Source: Periplaneta americana
Taxonomy: Eukaryota > Arthropoda > Insecta > Blattodea > Blattidae
Assembly (NCBI RefSeq): GCF_040183065.1
Contig: NC_091132.1
Coordinates: 161,160,602 to 161,224,601 of the forward strand
Reading direction: 5' to 3'
DNA: 64,000 nt
In this document: piece by piece, positions 21,108 to 33,554 of the stretch
Layout of the letters: every line of letters begins with the position of its first letter
Position numbering within the stretch: the stretch's first letter is position 1
Position numbers and translations under genes: made by a program
The notes under the pieces: generated by a model
What the model was told of the DNA's origin: nothing
What the model saw: the letters and a program-made list of their open reading frames with translations, nothing else
The model's database searches: none

Positions 21108-22384
21108 TTTATTAGTGGTAATTATATGAAGCGAATTTTATTACAGGTGGGAAAAATTCTGACCTTTATATCTTTGCAAATATAAACATATAAAAGTTCT
21201 GCTCTGCTTGTGAACATTTTGAAGGTTCTTTTGTTTCACCTTCAAAACTAGACCTTCTTGATTAAGAAGCAGTCATATTTAAAAAATTGCATTTACATAT
21301 TGTGTAATGATTTATCATAAAAGCAGTTCGTTACCATTAGCGGTGGGACATAACAAATTTTTTAAGCATTTCTGTTTGTTATTTATTTTATCACGAAATC
21401 AAGACGTAATTTTCAAATCTTACACTTTCAAATAAGTTCCACAAGGGTTGCAGAGTGAAAATTACATGCCACGAATGCTGAAAATAGGTACTTTAGGTAT
21501 ATTAATACCGAAACTATCAGCATTAACAACAAAAAGTTTTATGAATATTACCGTTAATGTTGCTTAATCAACTGTCCGAAGACAGGTCTAAACCTCAAGT
21601 ATTATAAAAGACACCACTTATGAGGCAACTACGTCAGGAGACAATGGGGCAGGGTAGCCAGTTCCTTTCCCCCACCATTGTATACACTGCCGATTAGTTA
21701 CATATTATTCTAATCAGTCTTCAGATGGATGCAATCAGTTGTCCTTCCTCTGACACATATCGTCAAGTGAGATGTACTGCCTGATAATAGATGTACATAA
21801 CAGCCAGAACCTCAATCAAAGGAAAATATAACAAGGACAGTCTATAATTAAACACTATTTAGACATTGAGAGAAATGTACATATTTTATATAATTATCGT
21901 GCATCCGGCTACAGCATACCAACTTCACAAATATAATAACAAGTGTTAAAGAAAGTCTACTATATTTCAGCTAACATTGGCCTGTAATATGTATGATAGC
22001 TGAGCTCAAGAAACAGACTAACTATCTTAACATCTCCTTGAAAGCATGTGTCTCGTATTTTGTTCAATATTTTAGATTCTGATAGGATCTTTATTATTAC
22101 TTTATAATGTTCCGTTGATATTTCCATATCTTCATTCCCACACACTAGGCCTATTTTCCATTTTTCTTTATATATTTCACAACCATCTGAGAATGTTAAA
22201 AAACATTTCTTCCAATATTCATGTTCGAATGATACTTGCATATGCATACATTGTGTGGCATTTTAGCATTTAATTTAATATTGGGAGGAGGGGGCTTGAG
22301 TTTAAAAAATTTGTGGATTTTACTTTAATTTCAGGGTATTCCTGTATGAAAAATTCATCGTTACCCCTGGTTGCTGGTAAGTGA
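20776..22384. other. Intergenic, AT-rich, with (TA)n and a probable dispersed repeat
   Basis: (TA)n occupies about 21057-21105. The stretch 21590-21850 resembles a repeat I recall from cockroach sequence, but I cannot name it. A 95-codon - strand frame at 21960-22247 shows no motif and was not called. Confidence 0.4.
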
Positions 22385-22485
22385 CATCATCTCATCCTAA
22401 ATAGTAATAGGAAGAAGAGTAAAGAGCAATAGATTTGCTCATGCTATGACGTTGTTACCAGAAGAGGAAAAGATACTATAGGATA
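22385..22485 (+). mobile_element. Short LINE relic
   Basis: RRRVKSNRFAHAMTLLPEEEKIL on + corresponds to the RT YADD-like region of the relic at 13722. Only about 100 bases remain. Confidence 0.5.
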
Positions 22486-22489
22486 TGGA

Positions 22490-22640
22490 TGAGAGAATCC
22501 ACACCTGTAGAGTAACGGTCAGAAATGACCCCGGACTCATTTCACCGGGATTATCACCTTCTTATCATTCAGACGCTAAATAACCTAGATGTTGGTACAG
22601 CGTTGTAAAATAACCCTATCGGTAAGAAAAAATAGGGACT
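22490..22640 (+). mobile_element. tRNA-derived SINE with internal deletion
   Basis: The start GAGAATCCACACCTGTAGAG and the body end CCCCGGACTCATTTCACCGG, ATTCAGACGCTAAATAACCT and CAGCGTTGTAAAATAACC match the cockroach SINE also seen at 8196. The middle, including the B box, is missing. Confidence 0.65.
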
Positions 22641-22717
22641 GATTCTTGGACCTTAAATATTTATAAAGAGGAATAAAACATGAATTTACAGCCATTCAGA
22701 ACCTCGTTAGTCTGTCT

Positions 22718-22728
22718 GAACACGTCCG
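22718..22728 (+). promoter_or_regulatory. GAACACG(G/T)CCG motif upstream of gene B
   Basis: GAACACGTCCG, followed 20 bases on by a second partial copy (GACGTCCGTCTG at 22748). In block A the two are merged into a single motif. Confidence 0.35.
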
Positions 22729-22801
22729 CATGGATATATTTATCCATGACGTCCGTCTGAAAAAACTTCGTTAAGTATCTAGTCATCCCTGATCACCTTG
22801 T

Positions 22802-22848
22802 ATCGTAACGATCAACGAGTATCAATATTATAACTCGTTGGTTACGAT
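22802..22848. promoter_or_regulatory. Conserved dyad upstream of gene B
   Basis: CAACGAGT (22813-22820) pairs with ACTCGTTG (22833-22840), and ATCGTAAC (22802-22809) pairs with GTTACGAT (22841-22848). That gives 16 paired bases without a mismatch, with a 3-base bulge and a 12-base loop. It ends 57 bases before the start codon. Confidence 0.6.
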
Positions 22849-22905
22849 GAATTAGGGTAGAACGTGCAACAATTAAACGACTGTTATACGTAGGCCTACG
22901 CAAAG

Positions 22906-25900
22906 ATGTCTTATTACTCTGAAGAATATGTGGACCAGGGACATGCTCTTACAAATGAGGTGAAAATTGATGAAGATCCGATGCCAATTTCGTTCCCCAT
23001 GGTGAAACGTGAGCCAGAGGTGAGTGGAACGCAAGGAATGCACTCTGTGTTCTTCCAGTGCTTCTTTGTATTTTTGATTATTACAGACACTATCTCTTTA
23101 TAATATTACTTCCAGTGCTTGTTAGTGTGTGATAATAGAGATAGAAGAAATTTGATGACAATATATTTTTTATTTGTCATGTTGTAGCAAAGCCTAATGT
23201 TGAACTGTTATCTGGTTTTATATTTCAAATTTAAAAACGAAGTTACAGGTTATACCTTATTCTTAATCGTTGCTAAGCTACACATTCCCGCAATGTAGAT
23301 TTTTGATATTATCCTTAAGGACACAAATTCATTTTTTTCTCTTTGTTTGTCTAAGTCTCAAAATCATTTTTCGGTTTCAATTGATAAGCCAAGCATAGAA
23401 AAGGGGGTTAGGGATGTTAGAATCAGTAAGGTAGCGATGTTTGGGAATATTTTCTTTTGTGCAGTAGTTCAATGAAACAAAAGCAAGCAGTGGTGGTTTT
23501 TCAATAGCTTCTCTTCATACACAAGGGATTTGTAGCCTTCGAGTATAGTCAAACAAAAAATATTATGTGCTGACACCAGAACAATCCAGTGTCTTATTGT
23601 TTTTTACGCTACTACGCAAATATTGTTGTTAATCTAAACAATGTTGAAACTGCTACAATATCATGCACAGTAGTAGCCTATATTATATGCAGTAATGGCC
23701 AAAATATTAAAAAACTTATGCACAGTTAACTTTGCGTAGTCATCGTCACAGACGTTAGTGACATATATAATATGTTTTTGCATCAAAATATGCATGTGCA
23801 TATAAATCCTGGGCTTATTCATCATAATGTAAAACACAAGCTGCGAGTTATAATTTATTAATCTGTGCCATACCGTCACAGAGAACAACTTGCAAAGTTA
23901 AAAGTCATCTTCTAACACCCTGTAATCAATTGCTCTTTTAAGACATCTGTTTGTACTGCAGGAACGAAATTTCTTGGATCATCACGTGACTGGCATAAAA
24001 GAGGAATATGAGGACCAGAGCTCTGATCTCTTATCAGAGATAAAATGTGAGGAAGATCCCGTGCCAATTTCGTTCCCTGTGATTAAACTCGAACAAGAGG
24101 TGAGTGCAGCACAAGGAATGCACTGAGTTCTACTTCCGGTGTTTATCTTTATTTTGATTGTTACAGATACTACCTCTTTAGAACAGTATTAGCAGTGCAT
24201 TTTACTTTATGATAGAGACACAAAAACACTTATCACTATTTAGTGTTACAAGATATGTCATGTTGTAGGGAACTAATTCTGGAGTGTTATCTCGTTTTAT
24301 TTTAGATATGAAAACGGAATTGCTTGTATGCATATTCTTAATCGTTTCCAAGCTACACATTCCCCCCAGTGCATTTGAGGACAATGCTTCTTTTTGTCTT
24401 ATCTGTGTCTTTGTGTAAAATTCTTAATACGTTTTAGCGTTTACAAATATAAGGTTTTGTTTTAGATGTATGTACATACATTATCTCGTGATTTCATTTT
24501 TTTTCGACTTTTGTTTATAAGTATTTACGTATTTGCAGTGTATCTTATGTAGAATATTATCTCACGCATAGAGAGAAGATATTTTGTAAATTTTTTTACG
24601 ACTTACAATTGATTTTGAGTGGATTGCAGAATAGGTTCTAAATTTTGCAAAATGTTCTGATATACATGCAAATACAGCATACATGATACTGTTGTATATT
24701 TTATTTACTCTTAATCTGTCAGTGAACTGCATTTAATTTTAGTACAGGTAGAGAAACGTAAAATTAGAAACTTTATTTTGCCATTTTTAAATTACTAGAA
24801 CTAAACATTGTATTTGAATTTCCTTTAATTCTTATGACTATACTACAACTTAGTTGAAATTCTCGGGAAATTTATGAAGTTCACAAAATTATTCAACGAA
24901 TTTTCTGACCAATATTTTTCTCTACGATATAATATTCAGTACTGTCACAGCAAAGGAATCTTTGTGTATTGGAGCTTTTGTATAATTGTATACTTAATGA
25001 TTTTGCCTGGCAGAATTTATGGACTAAATTGGAAGAAAATCTAATGAGCATAGTAGTACTATAGAAAGCTAACTCAACCGAATTCTTATATACATGGTAA
25101 TGTAAAAATTCGAAGTCATACAATGACTTCGTATTAGACATTTTCAGAAAAATGGGGATTGTACCAATTTCGTTCAAAAGTGTGGAGTTACAATTAACAT
25201 GTCTGACCGTGAGCCTAGCAAATCGGTGTCCAGATACAGGTTGAGACAAGTTACTTGTTTGAAGTTTTTTCATGTATTACCCCTTAACCCAATGAGAGAG
25301 AATGCTGGTTAACTTTCGGCACTGAACCGTAGACACTTTTCGCTGACATTATCACCTTCACTTCTCTGAGATGCTGGATAACCATTGCAGTTGTTAAATT
25401 GTTGTAAACCACTTACAAAATCTACCAAATTCGTGACTAGAAATTATTGACTTATTCGTTCATAGAGAATTTATTCTATTATAAGTATCTAAATAGTTCT
25501 CTATAACAGCCATTTTCCACCAGCGTGACTGTGCATACTCAAGTGATCCATTGGTGTGCGACAGAATCTCAAACATGGCACAAGTCAACATTCAGTGAAC
25601 AAAGTGTGGGTGTGCAAGGAACAGAGAAGAGAATGCCAGATGCGCATCTGGGTTAGCCAGATTAGTGAAATACCAACCATAAAATCTACCGTATTTCACT
25701 TGTTTTTATAAACAGAAATGTTTCCTGGATTAGATATCTTATCAAAACATGTAATAATATTGTATCATTTCGTATCTTCTAAATATAAAATTAAGAAAAC
25801 ATTCATAATACTGTATGTTTGACACTCATATTGCAGCGGAATAATTTTCTCTCATTAAATTTCGAATTTCTATCATAAAAAAAAAAAAAAAAAAAACAAA

Positions 25901-28900
25901 TAAAAAAAAAGTTGTGTTAGTTCAGTTTGTGAATAATATGTATTTTGATTCTGTTCTCAACAACTTTTGCTCCTTTTCACCATTCCTCCGTATGTTGACT
26001 AAAAATAAGTCATATAAAATTTAAAATATTTTATTTTACATATATTAATGCATATACATTTATCTCATTTATTTGTATTTCCCTTCCCCTCCTGTTAGAG
26101 AAAACAGCTTTAGATTATATGACTGCGTTACAGGATTTTAAATTAGACATTTTTATGCCACATGTTGAAAAATTTTCAAAATCGCAGATCGACAAGGAAA
26201 AGAATCCCCCCCCCCCCGAAAAATTTCCCCAAGAATTGTCCTCCATTTGCAAAAATTCTACTAGGCCTAATACAATTTAAATGCAGATCTGTGGCGTCTA
26301 AATTCGATGCGCTTTTGTTAATGTAAATTGTGCTATCTTTTTTTTTTATTTGCTCTGTATTAGGAAGAGCAGACTGACTCGGACGCAGTGAATGAGTACC
26401 CGAGAGTGGAAGTAACAGCAGAGGACAACGAAGTTTTGACGGAGAGGTGAGTGTGGTGTGCGAGTATTCACGTAGAGTTCATTGTGTTTGAAGTTTCTGT
26501 TAGCTTGACTGACCAGAAGCAGCTTCAGAAGAACTGTCTGCCAGAATCATCCAGCAATAATCAGTCATCACATTCTCACTGCACTTCCCTTGGTATCTGA
26601 TTGCCAAAATGTACTGTTAAAACATTTCTTCATGTTCTTGAATAAAAATGCGTAGATTTTCAAGAAAGTAATATAGATGGACATGCAAGTAGTGCACCTT
26701 TACACTCATATTCCAGCCCAGGGTATTGAAGCCCTCCAACTTAATATTTACAGTTTGTTTATAATTGAAGTTGTTATGTTTCCCTAGAAAATTATGTACT
26801 ACGTTACTACATTGAGTCCATTCCAAGCATTCTTCTGCAGAGCGTTAATCACAGTTGCAAAGTAACTATGTTACATTAATTTGCCTGTTTTATTTAATTA
26901 TTTATTTAGTTATCCATTTACTCATTGATTTATTTATTATTTATTAAGCCATCAACATTACTTAAAAATTGGAATATTTCTGATATGATTTTAATATTTT
27001 ATGACTGTTTGCTTACAGATCAAGAGTATCTCATGCTATATAAAATAGCAAATTCTTCTAGGCAAAAATATAATTTATTTTACTTGAATTGTATAGTGTG
27101 GTGTTTGAGAATAAGGTGCTAAGGAAAATATTAGGGGCTAAGCGGGATGAAGTTACAGGAGAATGGAGAGAGTTACACAACACAGAACTGCACCCATTGT
27201 ATTCTTCACCTGACATAATTAGGAACATAAAATCGAGACGTTTGAGATGGGCAGGGCATGTAGCACGTATGGGCGAATCCAGAAATGCATATAGAGTGTT
27301 AGTTGGGAGACCAGAGGGAAAAAGACCTTTAGGGAGGCCGAGACGTAGATAGGAGGATAATATTAAAATGGATTTGAGGGAGATGGGGTATGATGATAGA
27401 GACTGGATTAATCTTGCACAGGATAGGGACCGATGGCGGGCTTATGTGAGGGCGGCAATGAACCTTCGGGTTCCTTAAAAGCCATTTGTAAGTAAGTAAG
27501 TATGAATTGTATAGTGTGACGAAACATTGGAACAATGAACCATATACTGGCACGTGAATACATATATACCCGACCCTACTAATCTATACTGAACTATAAT
27601 TTGTTTTGTGTAAGTGTGGCTTCTGTAGTTACTACTTCTTTGAACAAATGGCGAAGGTAATAGTCGGTGCTGTAAATCGTTCTGGACAAATAATACCCGA
27701 ATTATAGAAATCAATATTTCATCCCCCTCTGCTGATAGCAAAACTACACTAGGTTTAGCGTGAAACCGCAGATATTGTCAATTATGATAATAATTGATGC
27801 TTGACATACGTCATCATTTTCCCTGACACTTTATAAGCGCCCCAATAATGGTGAAACCTTTTGAGACTGAAGGATAGTGTTTCAAAATTTGTTTGTTTTT
27901 TGCGTATCTTTGCTTCTGACTTATACTGTGAGTGAAATATTCGCTTATATGATCATAAAGTCGTAGCTCAGATGTCTTTGAAAGTCAGTGTACAATCTGA
28001 ACAACAAGGAAAGCTAGTTACTTCCTAAGCTTTTACTTGATTGCTTGTTTGTTGCAATTGCAATGTTGAAACAAGTTTTCTTATATCACAAGGGTACATT
28101 TTTCTCACTTGAATGACCACCTGCGGACGCTTCATATTTAACGATTATTTTTGGATATAACATTCTCTAGATTAGGCAATATTACGTTAGCAGTTGGAGT
28201 CCATAAAACTGAACACAAATGAATTATTATCTGTCAATCGAAGTTTGGTATGTTTCGTGGAAGAAAAAATTGGTTACAGCTATGCAATACTGCCAGACAA
28301 TTGGGATTCCAACCCGGGCCACCCTGTTTTGCTGTCAGGCGCGCAACCGTTTATTTCTTATAAATAACTTGAAATGACAACATCCGCGTATGAGGTGAAA
28401 GCTACTTGTCAGGGATAATGCATTCAATGGGAGAGTATTCAAGTCTTAAATTTGCTACAGACATTTCAAATATTTCTCTCAATTGAATCAATTAATGCAT
28501 TCATATCGTGGAGTACGAGAATACTTATCATTTAAACGGAAAAATAATTATTTAGTATGCTTACAATTTTGTACCATTGTAAATTACATTGGTACAGAGC
28601 TCTGAAAGCATTGTTTCTAGTTTAACTTACGCAAAACAACAAATAGCAAATTAGAGATAATACCAATTCAAATTTTCTCATTATGACGCAACGAAATGGA
28701 ATCCGTATTGTTCCACTGCAAATTTTCCTAATTTTAAATTGATAAAATTAAAAACTATGAAGATTATATATATCACAATAGTAAGAGCTACAAAAAGATA
28801 TTGGGCATTTGCAATCCCTAATTTCGAAATAATCGCATAATTTAGCCCACTCAAAGACGGGGGACTTTGAACAGAGAGGTTTATTAAAAAAAAACCTGAC

Positions 28901-30535
28901 AAGTGTTTACTAACGCTGTGTAATCCTTATTAAATTTATTGCACAGGTAAAATCCAAATAGTTGAGATATTTTGATACTTCTTGTGTTACTCATAAATTA
29001 ATTACAAGCTTGTATCTTTAATCGTATTGCTCCTTCTCATGAAATAGGTTGTTTTTTTAATATTCTATAATTGAATGTATATTTACTGCGACTATTTCAT
29101 AGACTGATAGTACATTTACTTCAGGATTGCAGCTACGATTGAGAGGACTGTATCATCGGAATTGGACAGTTTTTCTCTTGAAGAGAACGAGATTGTATGC
29201 GAGATTCCCAAGTATTCAGATTCCACAGGAAAAGCTGTGCGGACTCGTGTAGGTGAGAAGCAATTGGAATTAGAATCGTCTAAAAAATGTTTCTCGTCTC
29301 CGGAAAAACTGAACGACCATTTATCGACGGACATAGGCAAGAAACCTTTGAAATGCGATGTTTGTGGAAAGTGTTTTTCGCAGTCTGGTCATCTAAGAAA
29401 CCACGAACGCCTTCACAAAGGCAGGAAACCTTTCAAATGCGATGTCTGTGGCAGGTGTTTTTCGCAGTCTGGTAATCTAAGACGCCATGGACGCCTTCAC
29501 ACAGAGGAGAAACCTTTCAAATGCGAAGCTTGTGGAAAGTGTTTTGTGCAGGCCGATCATCTAAGAAACCATGAACGCCATCACACAGGTGAGAAACCTT
29601 TCAAATGCGATGTATGTGGCAGGTGTTTTACGCAGTCTGGTCATCTAAGGAGCCACGAACGCTCTCACACAGGCGAGAAACCTTTCAAATGCGATGACTG
29701 TGGCAGGTGTTTTTCGCAGCCTGGTCATCTAAGGAGCCACGAACTCCTTCATACAGGCGAGAAACCTTTCAAATGCGATATCTGTGGCAAGTGTTTCGCG
29801 CGACCGGGTGACATAAAGAGGCACAAGCGCCTTCACACAGGGGAGAAACCTTTCAAATGCGAAATTTGTTCCAAGTGTTTTTCGCAGTCTTGTAAATTAA
29901 GAAGCCATGAACACCTTCACGCAGGCGGGAAACCTTTCGAATGCGATGTTTGTGGAAAGTGTTTTTTGCAGTCCGACGGTTTAAGAACCCATGAACGCCT
30001 TCACACAGGCGAGAAACCTTACAAATGCGATATCTGTGGCAGGTGTTTTTCGCAGTCTAGTCATCTGAGAACCCATGAACTCCTTCACACAGGCGATAAA
30101 TTTTTCAAATGTGATGTCTGTTGCAGGGGTTTCTCGCGACCGGGTGACTTAAAAAGGCATAAACGTCGGCACACAGGCGAGAAACCTTTCAAATGCGATG
30201 TTTGTGGTAAGTGTTTCTCGTGCTCCGGGAACATGAAAGTGCATTTACGCATACACGCAGGCGAGAAACCTTTCAAATGCGATGTTTGTGGTAAGTGTTT
30301 CTCGTGCTCCGGCAACTTGAAAGTGCATTTACGCATACACGCAGGCGATAAACTTTTCAAATGTGATGTTTGTGGTAAGTGCTTCTCGCGCTCCGATCAC
30401 TTGAAAGCGCATGTGCGCCTGCACACAGGCGAGAAATCTTTCAAATGTGATATATGTGGCATATGTCTCTCAGATTCGACTATCCTAAGAAACCATGAAC
30501 GCCGGCACACGGGCGAGAAATCTTTCAAATATTAA
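22906..30535 (+). CDS. C2H2 zinc-finger gene B, four exons, 14 fingers, 581 residues
   Basis: Coding exons are 22906-23019, 23962-24099, 26364-26446 and 29125-30535, with GT/AG junctions and phases 0, 0, 2 as in gene A. Exon 1 begins MSYYSEEYVDQGHALTNEV. Exons 1 and 2 form the acidic module with VKID, VKRE, IKEE, IKCE and VKLE motifs. Fingers cover about residues 187-577. All 14 keep C-x2-C-x12-H-x3-H, unlike gene A. Relative to A there is an additional finger after finger 4 and a duplicated SCSGN finger (11 and 12). A nuclear DNA-binding regulator is the family expectation; no target or partner can be read from the sequence. Intron 3 carries a LINE insertion. Confidence 0.9.
23020..23961 (+). 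other. Gene B intron 1
   Basis: Near-identical to gene A intron 1, with GTGAGT and CTGCAG junctions. No embedded feature beyond the duplicated exon flank. Confidence 0.7.
24100..26363 (+). other. Gene B intron 2
   Basis: Near-identical to gene A intron 2. It contains the paralogous SINE (25176-25415) and A-run and C-run length changes near 25880 and 26210. Confidence 0.7.
25176..25415 (+). mobile_element. tRNA-derived SINE, paralog of 8196-8435
   Basis: Same position and extent as in gene A intron 2, with independent substitutions. Confidence 0.65.
26447..29124 (+). other. Gene B intron 3
   Basis: Same junctions as gene A intron 3. It contains the LINE at 27101-27502 and an inverted SINE head near 28300-28355. 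Confidence 0.7.
27101..27502 (+). mobile_element. LINE 3' fragment with 16-bp target duplication
   Basis: TGAATTGTATAGTGTG flanks it at 27085-27100 and 27503-27518. The insert encodes VFENKVLRKILGAKRDEVTG through AMNLRVP on +, followed by a TAAG-type tail. It is a severely 5'-truncated copy of the 909-3029 LINE family. One tryptophan codon near 27350 is a stop. Gene A has the empty site. Confidence 0.95.
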
Positions 30536-31314
30536 ATTCGTAGTTGGTGTGTTTCAGATTCCATTGTCCTAAGAAACCATGAACGGCAGCACACAAGCGA
30601 GAAATCTTTCAGATATTACATTCGTGGTTGGTGTTTTTCAGATTCGACTATCCTAAGAAACCATGAAGGGCAGCATACAGGCGAGAAACCTTCAAATGTA
30701 TCTTCGTTCAATTGTGTTTCGGTAGTAGGTGTAGTTTAACTAATTATGTGCTCGTCTGTTGGTAATAACCTTTTGTAATACGATTTTTGTAGTAAATGTT
30801 TCTTCGCTCAGATAGCCTAACAAGCAATGAACACCATTAAGTGAGGTACCTTTGATGTCTGATCTCTGAAACTTGTTTCTTCTGGAAGGCTATTTTAAAT
30901 ATGGTTTCGAATACACCGACGAAATGACTTGGTAATGCGGTGTTTGTGGAATGTGTTTGTCTCTGTCCTGAAAGTTAAACTGTTGGGCTTGGTTCACAAT
31001 TAACCGGGAACGACAACTAAAACGAGAACTGAAATACTGATTAAATATATATAATGAAAGGTGAGCATTCGTAATTAACTAGAAACTTGCATGACACTTG
31101 AAGTTTACTTCACTCTCTTGTCATCATAAATCTGTTTTCTCGTATATTTTGTAGCAAGAATGTTTCTTCATTATCCATTGTGTCTAACTAACTCAGAAAT
31201 TCAATAGAATCACTTTCAAAATTATGCTACGTGTATCTGAACAGATTACCATCAGAATTCAATTCTTAAAGAATTCTGTGTGTTAGATTTTGTAGTGGGT
31301 TAACCTGTATGTGA
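30536..31314 (+). other. Gene B 3' region with two decayed fingers
   Basis: Past the stop, two finger-like units remain (SDSIVLRNHERQH and CFSDSTILRNHEGQH), with zinc-binding cysteines largely lost. The AATAAA seen in block A reads AATTAA here (about 30997). Confidence 0.5.
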
Positions 31315-32050
31315 AGAAATGTTTTCAGAACATGGGAGGATTTACTGCGGGAGGAAGAAGAGTAAAGTACATCAGATTTGTTGATGATATGGCGTTGTTA
31401 GCAGCAGAGGAGACTACTGGATCTCAATGACAGCTGTGAACACTAGTATGGGATAAGCATAAATTCAAATAAGACGAGGACCATTGTCAGAGTAATTCCA
31501 AATGAGGAAATAGAACAAGTGGTCGTCTTCAAATACTTGGGGTGTACTATAAGCAGTAACATGAGGTGTTACTAGGAAATGAAATTGAGGATAGGAATGA
31601 TCAACGAACCTTTTAGTTCGAAAAAGGATCATCTTTTGTTAACCTCTAGAAAGAGAAGTAAGTAAGAGACTAATGAAGTGCTTTGGATGTAGTGTGAGAT
31701 TGTTTGGAGCAGAAACATGGACATTACTACGAAGTGAAGACAAGCGAATACAAGCGTTAAAAATATGTATGGGTGAAAATTGATCGTGTTAAAGGGACAC
31801 ACAGAATAAGAAATAAGGTGTGTTGGAAAGAGTGAGTGAAGAAAGAATGATACTGAAATTGAAGACGTAAAGGAATTGGTTGGGTCACTGGCTGAGAAGA
31901 AACTGCGTAGTGATGGATATACTGGAAGGAATCGTGAATCGGAGATGAGTTGGTGGCAGAAGAAGATATCAGACGATACACTACATTAACAATATTGATC
32001 TATGTGGAGAAAAAAGAGGAAGGCAGTAAATGCCTTTGAGTTGTGATAAT
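31315..32050 (+). mobile_element. LINE relic, paralog of 13722-14470
   Basis: Same motifs and position as in block A (IRFVDDMALLA, FKYLGCTISSNM, AETWTLLRS). A short internal deletion follows AAEET. Confidence 0.75.
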
Positions 32051-33554
32051 TTTGGAATGTGTTTCATGTGTAAAAATAAGCTCAAAAGACTATCTGGTTA
32101 CACGTGGATTGGCTTTAATATAATGTTATTGAGTATTTTTATTTATAATATGTAATATTAGTTGTCGTGTGGATACCTGTCTACTAAGCAATTTGTTCTC
32201 AGATATTGTTTAGTCTTCTGCCTGAAATATATTGAAAAGTTCATTACGTCACTTTTTCTTACCATACAATTGGAGGAAAAAATCTTTCCTTAAAATACAA
32301 ATTTAGGCATTAAATCATTAAGAGTACAGCTTCACTGTTCCTACCAAATTTTGTATTAGGTTATACTTCCATTGTTTTTCTCATAGAGTTGTTACTTAAT
32401 GTTACAATAAATTCTTTTACATACTTCGTATGGACAAAAAGAATGCAGTTGATAATTTCCAGTTTGTTGCAATAATTAATAAACACGTTATACACACACA
32501 ATACATCTCTCATTTATCCAAATTCCCCTACTTATTTACGAACACACTTGAAAATGTTCAGCTTGTCAGCTATTGCAGTACAAATGTTTTCAATTAGAAA
32601 TTTTATCAATACGCTCTCCAAGCATCGCTTCACTCTTTACTTGACGTGTGCTATAATAAAATATCATTAGGCACTACTTACATTTCTGCTATAAATTGCC
32701 TCTTTATTAAAGTTCATCCATGTCTGAATATAATATGAACTTAAACAAATATAATTCACATCTTAGATTTTGTAATATTATACATTAGGAATATGTAGGA
32801 CATATATTGCTTTCTCGTGTTAATTAAATATTCAACAAGGGAAATCTAGGTAATTAACACGTGGAAACAATATAGGTATATACTCAAGATATATTATAAA
32901 TTGTTAGAAAGCACACTAATTAGTGATGAATTTGGCATATTAACTGCAATAAAGATAATAGGAGACTAATGAATTCAGTTCTACTATATACAGGTAATAT
33001 TAAAGTTATATGTTTATACATTTGGAAGTAGTTGATGTTAATTTATTGTGCGTAAACATAATTTTAAAGGGTGTGTTCACGATCGAATTTGTAGAACAAT
33101 GGCTGTGATATTGGTTCATTAAACGAAAGGTTCTAGGATCGAATCCCTGCATATTTAAACATAATTTAGATATCCTATTAAATGTAAAGTAATCTTCAGA
33201 ATAAAGTAAGTACATAGAAAAGAGAGAACTAGAGAAAGGTATGCATGGAAGAAGGGGCAGTGAAGTGGTGTAGGGTGAGAGAAAGAAAAGCTGCGGTAGC
33301 ACTCGATTAAATTCATGTTTTGAAGTACTGTCATCGCTGATAACGTCGTATATGTATCGATCTCCTATTAGTAGGCTTGCCAACTTTCTTAAGTAAAAAT
33401 TAGGGACCCAAACGTTACCAACAATTTTATTGAACTAATCATTTCCACCTATCAATAGAAACTTAGAATTACAAAAAATTACCAAACTCACAAGACAAGT
33501 TGAAACAATATAAATTCTTTATATGTTAACTCGTTGGAAACTTGATGCAATTAC
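32051..33554. other. AT-rich 3' flank of block B
   Basis: Aligns with 14471-16107. A worn SINE-like stretch with a B box-like GGATCGAATCCC lies at about 33080-33180. No gene seen. Confidence 0.45.

Larger units (their letters stand above)
22718..33554 (+). repeat. Tandem duplication block B
   Basis: Partner of block A (5757-16107); see that entry. Compared with A it has a LINE insertion (27101-27502), two more functional fingers, a less decayed 3' end and a contracted TA tract. B and C share upstream sequence (near 22640-22717 and 37600-37758) that A lacks. Confidence 0.85.

Noticed and set aside
21960-22247. 95-codon - strand open frame
   Set aside because: No recognisable motif, no start context and no conserved partner elsewhere in the window.
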